Origin: an uncultured Eubacteriales bacterium
Lineage (GTDB): Bacteria; Bacillota; Clostridia; Oscillospirales; Acutalibacteraceae
NCBI GenBank assembly: GCA_900313125.1
Contig: OMPZ01000115.1
Span: 1 to 5,655, forward strand
DNA length: 5,655 bases
Direction of reading: 5' to 3'
A program made the translations under genes and the position numbers. The notes under the pieces are model-generated. The model made no database searches and had not been told where the DNA came from. It saw nothing but the letters and a program-made list of their open reading frames with translations. Positions 1-5,655 of this stretch are shown here, piece after piece (the stretch's first letter is position 1; every line of letters begins with the position of its first letter).

Positions 1-1328
1 ACATGCGCAGTCCGAGGAAACATATCCACAGGCGTTACGTCAGTCACCTTGTAGCCCTCACCGTCAAACGCGGCGAGGTCGCGGGCGAGCGTTTCCGGGT
101 CGCAGGAGACATAAACGACGCGCTTCGGCTGCATCGTGCAGATCGCGTCGATAACGCTGCGGTCGCAGCCCTTGCGCGGCGGGTCGATCACAACTATGTC
201 GGGGCGTTCGCCGCGCTTTTGCAGCATCTGCGCCGCTTCACCCGCGTCCATGCAGAAAAATTCCGCGTTCGTTATGCCGTTCTGCTTCGCGTTCTCACGG
301 GCGTTCTCTATCGCCTGGGGAATGATCTCCACTCCGAGAAGACGCTTCGCCTTTTTCGCCATTGAAAGCCCTATCGTGCCTGCGCCGCAGTAAAGGTCGA
401 TGAGAAATTCCCCGCCGCCGAGATCGGCGTATTTCGCCGCAAGCGCGTACAGCTTTTCTGTCTGATCGTGGTTGATCTGATAGAACGACAGCGGCGAAAT
501 GTTGAACCTCAGCCCGCAAAGCTCGTCCGTTATGCAGTCGCTGCCGAAGATCGTGCGGCATTTTTTGCCAAGTATCACGTTCGTTTTTTCCCGGTTGATG
601 TTCAGCACGATGCTCTTTATGCTTTCGTTCATCGAGGAAAGCCGCGTCACAAGCTCGCCGCTGTGTGGCAGGTCGCCGCCGTTTATCACGAGACAAACCA
701 TGATCTCGCCGCTGCGAAAGCCCTTTCTCATGTATAAATGGCGCAAAAGACCTGTGTGAGCCGTCTCGTCGTAAACGCTGACGCCGTATTCCCGGATCCA
801 GTCTTTGACGGCGAGCGCGATCTCGTCAAACTCGCGCGGCTGCAGGCGGCACTCCCCCGTTCCGACGATGCGGTGGCTGTGCGTGCCGTAAAAGCCCATC
901 TCTATCGCGCCGTCTCTGCCGACGCCGACGGGTATCTGCGACTTGTTGCGGTAGCCGTCGGGCAAGTCGCAGCCGACTATTTCGTGCATTTCAAAGCCGG
1001 TCAGTCCGCCGATCCTCGTCAGCGCGTCAAAAACGCGGCGCTGCTTTATTTTCAGCTCCTCCTCATACGAAATGTGGCGGAACACGCAGCCGCCGCATTT
1101 TTCAAAGCACGGGCAGTCGGGACGTATCCTCATAGCCGAGGGCGAGACAAGCTCCTCTATCTTTGCGAACGCGTAGCTTTTCTTAACCTTGAGAATGCGC
1201 GCGTTTATCGTGTCGCCCACCGCGGTCAGCGGAGTGAACACAGCCATGCCGTCAACTCTGCCGATACCGCTGCCCTGCCCTGTGATGTCGGTTATTTCAA
1301 GTGGGATAATGTCGTTCTTTTTCATCAT
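1..1328 (-). CDS. rlmCD: 23S rRNA (uracil-5-)-methyltransferase, RlmD/RlmCD type (3' end outside window)
   Basis: Reverse-strand reading gives 442 complete codons of a TrmA/RumA-family enzyme, which uses SAM to make 5-methyluridine in 23S rRNA. Residues 1 to about 61 match a TRAM RNA-binding domain. The 4Fe-4S cysteines C72, C78, C81 (C-x5-C-x2-C) and C160 are all present. The Rossmann part shows the SAM motif DLYCGAGTIGL (311-321), FYQIN (282-286), DPPRKG (382-387) and the nucleophile C409 in VSCDPETLARDL. The reading ends in MFPRTAHV at the window edge; family members usually continue with HVE, so the general-base Glu and roughly ten more residues should lie just outside. Two adjacent ATGs (1328 and 1325) can start it; a GGAG at 1343-1346 is the nearest Shine-Dalgarno, at a rather long spacing. 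It is divergent from murC with its own promoter. The family is near certain. Which uridine is modified (RlmC, RlmD or dual RlmCD) is inferred from Firmicute precedent and not shown by the sequence. Confidence 0.93.
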   Translation of the reverse strand, partial: MMKKNDIIPLEITDITGQGSGIGRVDGMAVFTPLTAVGDTINARILKVKKSYAFAKIEELVSPSAMRIRPDCPCFEKCGGCVFRHISYEEELKIKQRRVFDALTRIGGLTGFEMHEIVGCDLPDGYRNKSQIPVGVGRDGAIEMGFYGTHSHRIVGTGECRLQPREFDEIALAVKDWIREYGVSVYDETAHTGLLRHLYMRKGFRSGEIMVCLVINGGDLPHSGELVTRLSSMNESIKSIVLNINREKTNVILGKKCRTIFGSDCITDELCGLRFNISPLSFYQINHDQTEKLYALAAKYADLGGGEFLIDLYCGAGTIGLSMAKKAKRLLGVEIIPQAIENARENAKQNGITNAEFFCMDAGEAAQMLQKRGERPDIVVIDPPRKGCDRSVIDAICTMQPKRVVYVSCDPETLARDLAAFDGEGYKVTDVTPVDMFPRTAH

Positions 1329-1365
1329 GATGAGATCACACGCTCCGAATTTTTACTTCATTGAT

Positions 1366-1394
1366 ATGATATCATAAAACGCCGGCTGTTTCAA
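1366..1394 (-). promoter_or_regulatory. Sigma-A-type promoter for the rRNA methyltransferase gene
   Basis: On the reverse strand TTGAAA (1389-1394) is followed by a 17-bp spacer and TATCAT (1366-1371), each one mismatch from consensus. A TG one base upstream of the -10 (TGATATCAT) gives an extended -10. Transcription should start near 1359, leaving a leader of about 30 nt before the ATG at 1328. Confidence 0.7.
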
Positions 1395-1402
1395 CAAGCC
1401 GG
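1382..1402. repeat. Imperfect inverted repeat over the -35 of the methyltransferase promoter
   Basis: CCGGCT (1382-1387) and AGCCGG (1397-1402) are perfect inverted arms. The pairing can extend inward as GTT/AAC with one bulged A. The repeat is GC-rich inside an otherwise AT-rich intergenic region and covers the -35 element of the leftward promoter. On the reverse strand it is followed by CGTTTTATG, a weak terminator-like tail. It could be an operator, a remnant terminator or chance; no regulator is identified. Confidence 0.4.
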
Positions 1403-1462
1403 GCTTCAAAAATATGTACTAAAATCAAATTTACTGCGCTTCATTGTCTTATAATATTGCTG

Positions 1463-1491
1463 TTGCTATTTTTGTAGAATTGTTATATAAT
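1463..1491 (+). promoter_or_regulatory. Sigma-A-type promoter for murC
   Basis: TTGCTA (1463-1468), a 17-bp spacer and a perfect TATAAT (1486-1491) lie in AT-rich DNA upstream of murC. The expected start of transcription is near 1498, about 50 nt before the murC start codon. It is the best plus-strand promoter match in the gap. Confidence 0.7.
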
Positions 1492-1532
1492 ATAAGGTAG
1501 AATTTTGGAAACTCCTTTTTCATATATATTAT

Positions 1533-1540
1533 AAGAGGTG
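1533..1540 (+). promoter_or_regulatory. Ribosome-binding site that fixes the murC TTG start
   Basis: AAGAGGTG lies 7 nt upstream of TTG at 1548. The first in-frame ATG is only at codon 31, inside the conserved GIGGSGM nucleotide-binding motif, so the TTG with this Shine-Dalgarno is the only sensible start. Confidence 0.8.
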
Positions 1541-1547
1541 CATTGAA

Positions 1548-2954
1548 TTGTATATTGATAAGAAGTGCGACAGATCGTATGACGATATCCTCGACAGGAT
1601 CAAAAGAGTTCATTTTATCGGCATAGGCGGCTCGGGTATGTGTCCGCTCGCCGAGATACTTATATCGAAGGGCTACAGCGTCAGCGGATCTGACATGAAC
1701 GACGGCGACACGCTGCAGCGCATCATCGGCTACGGCGTTCCCGTTTTTATGGGGCACAAGGCGGAGAATATCGAGGGCGCGGAGCTTGTTGTGTACACGG
1801 CTGCCGTAAAGCAGGATAACCCCGAGCTTGTTGCCGCACGCGAAAAGGGTATACCGGCGATCGAGCGTTCCGTAATGCTCGGCATTCTTGCGCGCCGCTT
1901 TAAAAACGCCGTTGCGGTATCGGGTACTCACGGAAAAACGACGACGACCGCGATGCTCTCTCAGGTGCTCATCGGCAGCAAATTCGAGCCGACAGCAGTC
2001 ATCGGCGGCAAGCTGCCCGCGATCGGCGGCAACAGCTACGTCGGCGATTCGGAGATCATGGTGTGCGAAGCGTGCGAGTATGTCGATTCATTTTTGCAGA
2101 TCACGCCTGCCGTTGCCGTTATCCTCAACGTTGACGCCGACCACCTCGATTACTTTGAAAACCTCGACAACATCAAGAAGTCGTTCAGAAAATTCCTTGC
2201 ACAGACGTCCGACGCCGCAGTCGTAAACGGCGATGACAAAAATACACTCGACTGCGTAAACGACTCCCCCGTTCCCGTTATCACCTTCGGTTTCGGCGAG
2301 GAAAACGACTACCGCGCCGTTATGACGTCGCCCGAAACGACGGTCTACGACGCGTTCGACCTGTATCACAAGAGCGAAAAGCTTTGCAACATCGAGCTTT
2401 CCGTACCCGGCAAACACAACGTTTACAACGCGCTCGCGGCTGCGGCGGCGGCTCATTATCTCGGTGTCAAAGCAGACGATATCGCGAAGAACCTGCATGA
2501 GTTCAAGGGCGTTCACCGCCGCTTTGAGATCCTCGGCAAGCATGGCGGAGTGACCATCGCCGACGATTTCGCACATCACCCGACGGAGATAAAGGCAGCT
2601 CTCACCGCGGCAATGAACATGGGGTTCAGAAAGGTGTGGAACGTTTTCCAGCCGCACACCTTCTCAAGAACGGCTATGCTGCTCGACGATTTTGCCGACG
2701 CGCTCTCGATCGTTGACGAAGCCGTTATTCTCGAGATACTCCCCGTTCGCGAGGTGAACACCTACAACATATACAACACAGACCTCGGGAAAAAGGTGAG
2801 CGGCTCGAAATGTATCGACACGTTCGAGGAAGCCGCAAAGTACGTCTGCGACAACGCGCAGGACGGCGACCTTATCCTCACAATGGGCGGCGGCAACGTT
2901 TATATGTGCGCCAACCTCATCAACAAGATGCTTGCCGAAAAAGCCGGAGAATGA
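1548..2954 (+). CDS. murC: UDP-N-acetylmuramate--L-alanine ligase (MurC)
   Basis: MurC is the cytoplasmic ATP-dependent ligase that adds L-alanine to UDP-MurNAc, the first amino acid of the peptidoglycan stem peptide. The 468-residue product is of normal family length with all three Mur-ligase domains. The N-terminal Rossmann domain has GIGGSGM (25-31). The central ATPase has the P-loop GTHGKTTTT (126-134), EACEY (174-178) at the Mg-binding stretch and NVDADHLDYF (194-203). GKHNVYNALAA (288-298) and HRRFE (323-327) follow, and the C-terminal domain has DDFAHHPTE (339-347) and FQPHTFSR (367-374). The His in DHLDYF and the paired His of FAHHPTE are MurC-typical, which argues against MurD, E or F. 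EACEY replaces the EADES-like sequence of proteobacterial MurC. The start is TTG with a good ribosome-binding site. The gene appears monocistronic: own promoter upstream, strong terminator 22 nt after the stop. Confidence 0.97.
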   Translation: MYIDKKCDRSYDDILDRIKRVHFIGIGGSGMCPLAEILISKGYSVSGSDMNDGDTLQRIIGYGVPVFMGHKAENIEGAELVVYTAAVKQDNPELVAAREKGIPAIERSVMLGILARRFKNAVAVSGTHGKTTTTAMLSQVLIGSKFEPTAVIGGKLPAIGGNSYVGDSEIMVCEACEYVDSFLQITPAVAVILNVDADHLDYFENLDNIKKSFRKFLAQTSDAAVVNGDDKNTLDCVNDSPVPVITFGFGEENDYRAVMTSPETTVYDAFDLYHKSEKLCNIELSVPGKHNVYNALAAAAAAHYLGVKADDIAKNLHEFKGVHRRFEILGKHGGVTIADDFAHHPTEIKAALTAAMNMGFRKVWNVFQPHTFSRTAMLLDDFADALSIVDEAVILEILPVREVNTYNIYNTDLGKKVSGSKCIDTFEEAAKYVCDNAQDGDLILTMGGGNVYMCANLINKMLAEKAGE

Positions 2955-2975
2955 TGCTCTGACATATAATATATC

Positions 2976-3016
2976 AGCCGATCCGAAACTGAATTTCGGG
3001 TCGGCTTTACTTTTTT
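2976..3016 (+). terminator. Rho-independent terminator of murC
   Basis: A 13-bp stem pairs 2976-2988 (AGCCGATCCGAAA) with 2994-3006 (TTTCGGGTCGGCT), with one G-U wobble and a 5-nt CTGAA loop. It is followed by TTACTTTTTT. It starts 22 nt after the murC stop codon and separates murC from the following gene. Confidence 0.92.
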
Positions 3017-3088
3017 ACGCAAAATACATCTCGTTTCTTGTGGACAATTAAAACAACATGAGTATATTAAATTGGTGTAAAAGACGAA

Positions 3089-3117
3089 TTGAATTTTTTA
3101 ATTCTAAATGATAGAAT
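3089..3117 (+). promoter_or_regulatory. Candidate promoter for the CotH-dockerin gene
   Basis: TTGAAT (3089-3094), a 17-bp spacer and TAGAAT (3112-3117) form a reasonable sigma-A-type match, with two mismatches in the -35 and one in the -10. The leader would be about 40 nt. A second possible -10, TATACT at 3132-3137, has no good -35 at the right distance. The region is very AT-rich, so chance matches are likely and the exact promoter is uncertain. Confidence 0.5.
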
Positions 3118-3120
3118 TAA
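3098..3120. repeat. Perfect 9-bp inverted repeat upstream of the CotH-dockerin gene
   Basis: TTAATTCTA (3098-3106), a 5-bp spacer AATGA, then TAGAATTAA (3112-3120) form perfect inverted arms. They span the spacer and the -10 of the candidate promoter. There is no T-run after it and it is AT-only apart from one G/C pair, so it is a poor terminator. Its symmetry and position suit a dimeric repressor operator, but no regulator gene is in the window. Confidence 0.5.
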
Positions 3121-3147
3121 GGTGTATCACTTATACTGCTTTTAATT

Positions 3148-3154
3148 AAGGGGG
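3148..3154 (+). promoter_or_regulatory. Ribosome-binding site that fixes the CotH-dockerin TTG start
   Basis: AAGGGGG is 7 nt upstream of TTG at 3162. Starting there gives an ideal signal peptide (MKK followed by a hydrophobic stretch). No in-frame ATG occurs before the conserved CotH region, so the TTG start is well supported. Confidence 0.8.
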
Positions 3155-3161
3155 TCTATCA

Positions 3162-5180
3162 TTGAAAAAGGTCATTACAATATTTCTTTCAGCCGCTCTG
3201 ATAGCGGGCGCGATTCCGTACATTCCAGCAGCCGCCGAAACGGCGGACAGCGGCGCGGCAATTTCCTTCGCCACACAAAAAGCGCTTTACGCACACGCGG
3301 CGCATTCATCGAGCGACAAGGAAGCGTGGGTAGCGTGGCAGTGCGCGCATGACGACGAGCTGGTCGAGGTCGATAAGAACACGAAGTATTTCTTCCTGCC
3401 GTCGTCGATACAGGATAACACCGTCGATATCTACAACGCGGGCGACAGCGCGGTAACGCTCAACGGAACACAGATCGCGTCGGGCGAAACGGCAGCCGTA
3501 AGCTTCGAGACGGGCGCTCGGTATTCCGTGGATTTCGGCGGCAGCAGCGTCACCGTTGAGTTTCTGTGCTCATCTGCCGAAGCGGCTATCTACGTCAACA
3601 ACACCAACGCCGACGGCAACGGCAGCGAGCTGATCGAATATCTCAGCCAGGACAAAAGCCGCACGGCAGCAGCCACAGGCGCGATCGTTGACAAGAACGG
3701 CACGATCGACAACACTCCGATCAAAAAGATAAAGGGCCGCGGCAACACAACGTGGGACAAGAGCAAAAAGCCCTTCAACATCACATACAACGATAAGGTG
3801 TCTATCGCGGGCATGAACAAGTCGAAGAAGTTCTCGATGCTTGCGAATTATCAGGACGATTCGCTTTCAAGGAACCGTTTTCTCTACGACCTTTCCGACG
3901 CGGTAGGTCTGCCCTATGCATCGGACTCACGGTATGTTGACTTCTACGTTAACGGCTATTACTGGGGCTCATACCAGGCGACGGAGAAGATCGAGGTCGG
4001 CTCGTCAAACGTTGTCAGCGATATCGACGAAAAGGACTACCTCAACAAGGACGGCACGATCAAAGAGGATTTTGCGTTCGTCTGCGAGGTAGACCCAAGC
4101 GCGAACAGCGACGACTACACGGTAAAGTGCTCGAACAACATAAACGTGACGATAAAAAGCCCTGAGCTTTCGCCGGGCGATGCAGGTTACGAGGAGGTCA
4201 AGAACTACGTAAAGTCGAAGTTCAACGCGTTCGCATACGCCTGCGCTAACCCCGACAACAGAGAGCTGTCAAAATACGGCGACGTTGAATCGCTCACAAA
4301 GCTGTATCTGATAAACGAGCTTGGCAAGAACTGGGACGCAGGCGCGGCAAGCCTGTACCTCACCTACAAGCAGGACGCAAACGGCGAGTATAAATTCTTC
4401 GGCTCGCCCGTGTGGGATTACGACAACTCGCTCGGCAACGCTGTCGGCGTAGAAGGCGACCTGAGAAGCTTCAAGGTCACAGACTACACCAAGTATACCG
4501 GCTGGTGGTGCCGCTACAAAAACAGACGAAACGGCACATCGACCTCCACAAACATCATGAGCAATCTCGCGCTCAACGATTATATCCTCAGCGAAGCTCC
4601 GCGTATATGGTTTGAAGATTTTGTGCCCGCGCTGCGCCATTTTTCGGGCGAGCAGTACAGCGAGACTATCGACAAGGAGTTCATGACCGCATCGGAGTAC
4701 TTAGACCTTATACAAGGCTCGGCTGAGATGAACTACAAAAGCGGCTGGCTGCTCAACACCGGCGCATGGATCGCCGACCACTCAAAGCTTGACATTGCAC
4801 ACTTCAACTACGAGAGCGGCACATATTATACAGAACCGCAAACTGTAGCGTATTTGCAGAGCTTCGGCGGTATGTACCAATACTGCACCGACTGGATGAC
4901 GAGCCGCGCGGCATGGCTCTCCTCCCAAATGTACGACGATTACGCGAGCAAGGCTGCTCACGGAATCTACGGCGACGTAAACAACGACAAGGTCATCGAC
5001 GCGGACGACGCGCTGCTGATACTGCGTCATTCGCTGAAGATCGAAACGATACCCGAAGCGTTCCTGCCGCTGGGCGACGTAAACTCCGACGGCGACATCA
5101 ACAGCAGCGACGCGCTCGCCGTGCTCCGCAGCTCGGTAGGACTAAAGGACGCCGGTATCTTAGCCGGACAGGAAATATAA
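3162..5180 (+). CDS. Secreted CotH kinase-like protein with C-terminal type I dockerin
   Basis: This 672-residue protein begins with a signal peptide (MKK, hydrophobic core 5-22, probable cleavage after PAAA at 25). Residues about 33-140 form an unassigned, probably beta-rich region. A CotH-family domain (Pfam CotH type) follows from about 145 to 500: KGRGNTTWDKSKKPF (191-205), LANYQDDSLSRNR (227-239), YVDFYVNGYYWGSYQATEKI (258-277) and WDYDNSLGN (418-426, acidic residues likely to bind metal). The C-terminus is a type I dockerin: two calcium-binding repeats with D605/N607/D609/D616 and D639/N641/D643/D650, each followed by a helix with an LR pair. CotH proteins include atypical kinases of Bacillus spore coat, and CotH-dockerin fusions are known in cellulosome-making Clostridia. 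Export and docking to a cohesin scaffold are therefore inferred; the substrate is unknown. No sugar-binding or glycosidase module is seen. The start is TTG, and the gene has its own promoter candidate and terminator. Confidence 0.9.
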   Translation: MKKVITIFLSAALIAGAIPYIPAAAETADSGAAISFATQKALYAHAAHSSSDKEAWVAWQCAHDDELVEVDKNTKYFFLPSSIQDNTVDIYNAGDSAVTLNGTQIASGETAAVSFETGARYSVDFGGSSVTVEFLCSSAEAAIYVNNTNADGNGSELIEYLSQDKSRTAAATGAIVDKNGTIDNTPIKKIKGRGNTTWDKSKKPFNITYNDKVSIAGMNKSKKFSMLANYQDDSLSRNRFLYDLSDAVGLPYASDSRYVDFYVNGYYWGSYQATEKIEVGSSNVVSDIDEKDYLNKDGTIKEDFAFVCEVDPSANSDDYTVKCSNNINVTIKSPELSPGDAGYEEVKNYVKSKFNAFAYACANPDNRELSKYGDVESLTKLYLINELGKNWDAGAASLYLTYKQDANGEYKFFGSPVWDYDNSLGNAVGVEGDLRSFKVTDYTKYTGWWCRYKNRRNGTSTSTNIMSNLALNDYILSEAPRIWFEDFVPALRHFSGEQYSETIDKEFMTASEYLDLIQGSAEMNYKSGWLLNTGAWIADHSKLDIAHFNYESGTYYTEPQTVAYLQSFGGMYQYCTDWMTSRAAWLSSQMYDDYASKAAHGIYGDVNNDKVIDADDALLILRHSLKIETIPEAFLPLGDVNSDGDINSSDALAVLRSSVGLKDAGILAGQEI

Positions 5181-5192
5181 TTAAAGCAAAAT

Positions 5193-5224
5193 TGACCGGC
5201 GCAGAGTACGCCGGTCATTGTTTT
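5193..5224 (+). terminator. Rho-independent terminator of the CotH-dockerin gene
   Basis: A perfect 9-bp GC-rich stem pairs TGACCGGCG (5193-5201) with CGCCGGTCA (5209-5217) around a 7-nt loop. It is followed by TTGTTTT. It begins 12 nt after the stop codon. Confidence 0.88.
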
Positions 5225-5300
5225 ACTATTTTATATTATCGGCATCTAATCGTTAAAATCCATCTGTTCTGCTATGTTATGATACTCTTTACAAGCCGAA

Positions 5301-5335
5301 AGACCTCCCCTTTTCGGGGAGGTCTCATTAATTTT
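5301..5335. terminator. Hairpin terminator between convergent genes
   Basis: A perfect 10-bp stem pairs AGACCTCCCC (5301-5310) with GGGGAGGTCT (5316-5325) around a TTTTC loop. Read rightward it is followed by CATTAATTTTTCTTT. Read leftward, 23 nt beyond the stop of the reverse-strand gene, it is followed by TTTCGG, a shorter T-run. It probably ends the reverse-strand gene and may also back up the terminator at 5193. The 76 bp between the two hairpins hold nothing recognisable. Confidence 0.75.
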
Positions 5336-5348
5336 TCTTTAGTTCAGA

Positions 5349-5655
5349 TCAGGCTGCGTTTTGATGAGCTTTCTTATATGCGATAGCTTTGTTGTAGTAG
5401 TTGACAAGCGACTTCATAAGAATAACAAGCCTGTTGTCTTTTTTATCGGCGATAACACGGTTAGCATAGCTCAGCGGCGAATTCTTTACGGTAACGCCGT
5501 TGATCGTTACTGTGTGCTGATTTGAAAGATCCTCTACCTCTATGCCGGGAATGTCAACGTAGCAGGTGGATACACCTTGGTTACTTCCCTTTATCACGAT
5601 GTCGTTCTCGGATACGGCAGTACCGTCTATCGTCATAGAAACACTCTCTACTTCA
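5349..5655 (-). CDS. C-terminal fragment of an unidentified protein, possibly extracytoplasmic
   Basis: The reverse frame is open from the right edge of the window to TGA at 5349-5351, giving the last 101 residues; the true start lies outside. An in-frame ATG at 5636 has no convincing Shine-Dalgarno and is preceded by more open frame, so it is probably an internal Met. The first 60 or so residues alternate polar and hydrophobic residues like beta-strands (IVIKGS, TCYVDIPGI, HTVTINGVTVKN). They are followed by SPLSYANRV and a lysine- and tyrosine-rich helical tail (LMKSLVNYYNKAIAYKKAH). From memory, similar tails (a SPxxYxN motif, then a helix with alternating Tyr and Ala) occur at the C-termini of large secreted proteins in Ruminococcus-like bacteria; this could not be checked. 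No transmembrane segment, LPxTG motif or dockerin is visible in the part seen. The function is unknown. Confidence 0.8.
   Translation of the reverse strand, partial: EVESVSMTIDGTAVSENDIVIKGSNQGVSTCYVDIPGIEVEDLSNQHTVTINGVTVKNSPLSYANRVIADKKDNRLVILMKSLVNYYNKAIAYKKAHQNAA

Noticed and set aside
738..1364. Long open frame on the plus strand opposite the methyltransferase (also 3-365 and 468-737)
   Set aside because: The opposite strand encodes a complete set of RlmD motifs in one continuous frame. The plus-strand products resemble no family and have no ribosome-binding site; they are mirror frames of GC-rich codons.
1381..1404. Terminator for a leftward transcript
   Set aside because: The stem is short with a bulge and only four T's follow. 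It overlaps a near-consensus leftward promoter, and no leftward gene lies upstream of it.
2088..2657. Reverse-strand frame of 189 codons inside murC
   Set aside because: It is antisense to conserved MurC motifs, has no promoter or ribosome-binding site, and gives a product with no recognisable domain.
4971..5144. Tandem DNA repeat or EF-hand calcium sensor
   Set aside because: The repeat is at protein level (GDVN-x-D twice). Its loop spacing, the following helices and the C-terminal position fit a type I dockerin and not a calmodulin-like EF-hand pair.
5225..5300. Small gene or RNA between the two hairpins
   Set aside because: No start codon with a ribosome-binding site and no convincing promoter pair was found in this 76-bp AT-rich gap.
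4913..5386. Plus-strand frame of 157 codons running off the end of the dockerin gene
   Set aside because: It overlaps the dockerin repeats out of frame, is arginine-rich in the overlap as expected for a shifted frame, and crosses two terminators.

Overview
The window looks like a chromosomal piece of an anaerobic Firmicute, most likely a gut Clostridium/Ruminococcus-type bacterium (class Clostridia). The reasons are a clostridial-style MurC, a secreted CotH-domain protein ending in a type I dockerin (the plug module of cellulosomes), Gram-positive ribosome-binding sites with TTG starts, and GC-rich genes set in AT-rich intergenic gaps. The species cannot be named from this sequence alone.

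Layout, left to right. (1) Positions 1-1328, minus strand: a 23S rRNA (uracil-5-)-methyltransferase of the RlmD/RlmCD type, missing only its last residues beyond the left edge. (2) 1329-1547: a 219-bp divergent intergenic region with one good sigma-A-type promoter for each flanking gene. (3) 1548-2954, plus strand: murC, a peptidoglycan precursor ligase read from a TTG start and closed by a strong intrinsic terminator. (4) 2955-3161: terminator, then an AT-rich leader with a candidate promoter overlapped by a perfect 9-bp inverted repeat. (5) 3162-5180, plus strand: a secreted 672-residue protein with a signal peptide, an unassigned N-terminal region, a CotH kinase-like domain and a C-terminal dockerin, again from a TTG start. 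(6) 5181-5348: two hairpin terminators between convergent genes. (7) 5349-5655, minus strand: the C-terminal 101 residues of an unidentified, possibly extracytoplasmic protein that continues past the right edge.

The genes do not form one operon. Each complete gene has its own promoter and terminator signals: two housekeeping functions (rRNA modification and cell-wall synthesis) sit next to a cell-surface or cellulosome-related accessory gene. No CRISPR array, mobile element, tRNA or rRNA gene was seen. I did not find a convincing previously undescribed system. The most interesting items are the CotH-dockerin protein, with its unassigned N-terminal region and asymmetric dockerin repeats, the inverted repeat over its promoter, and the unidentified fragment at the right edge.
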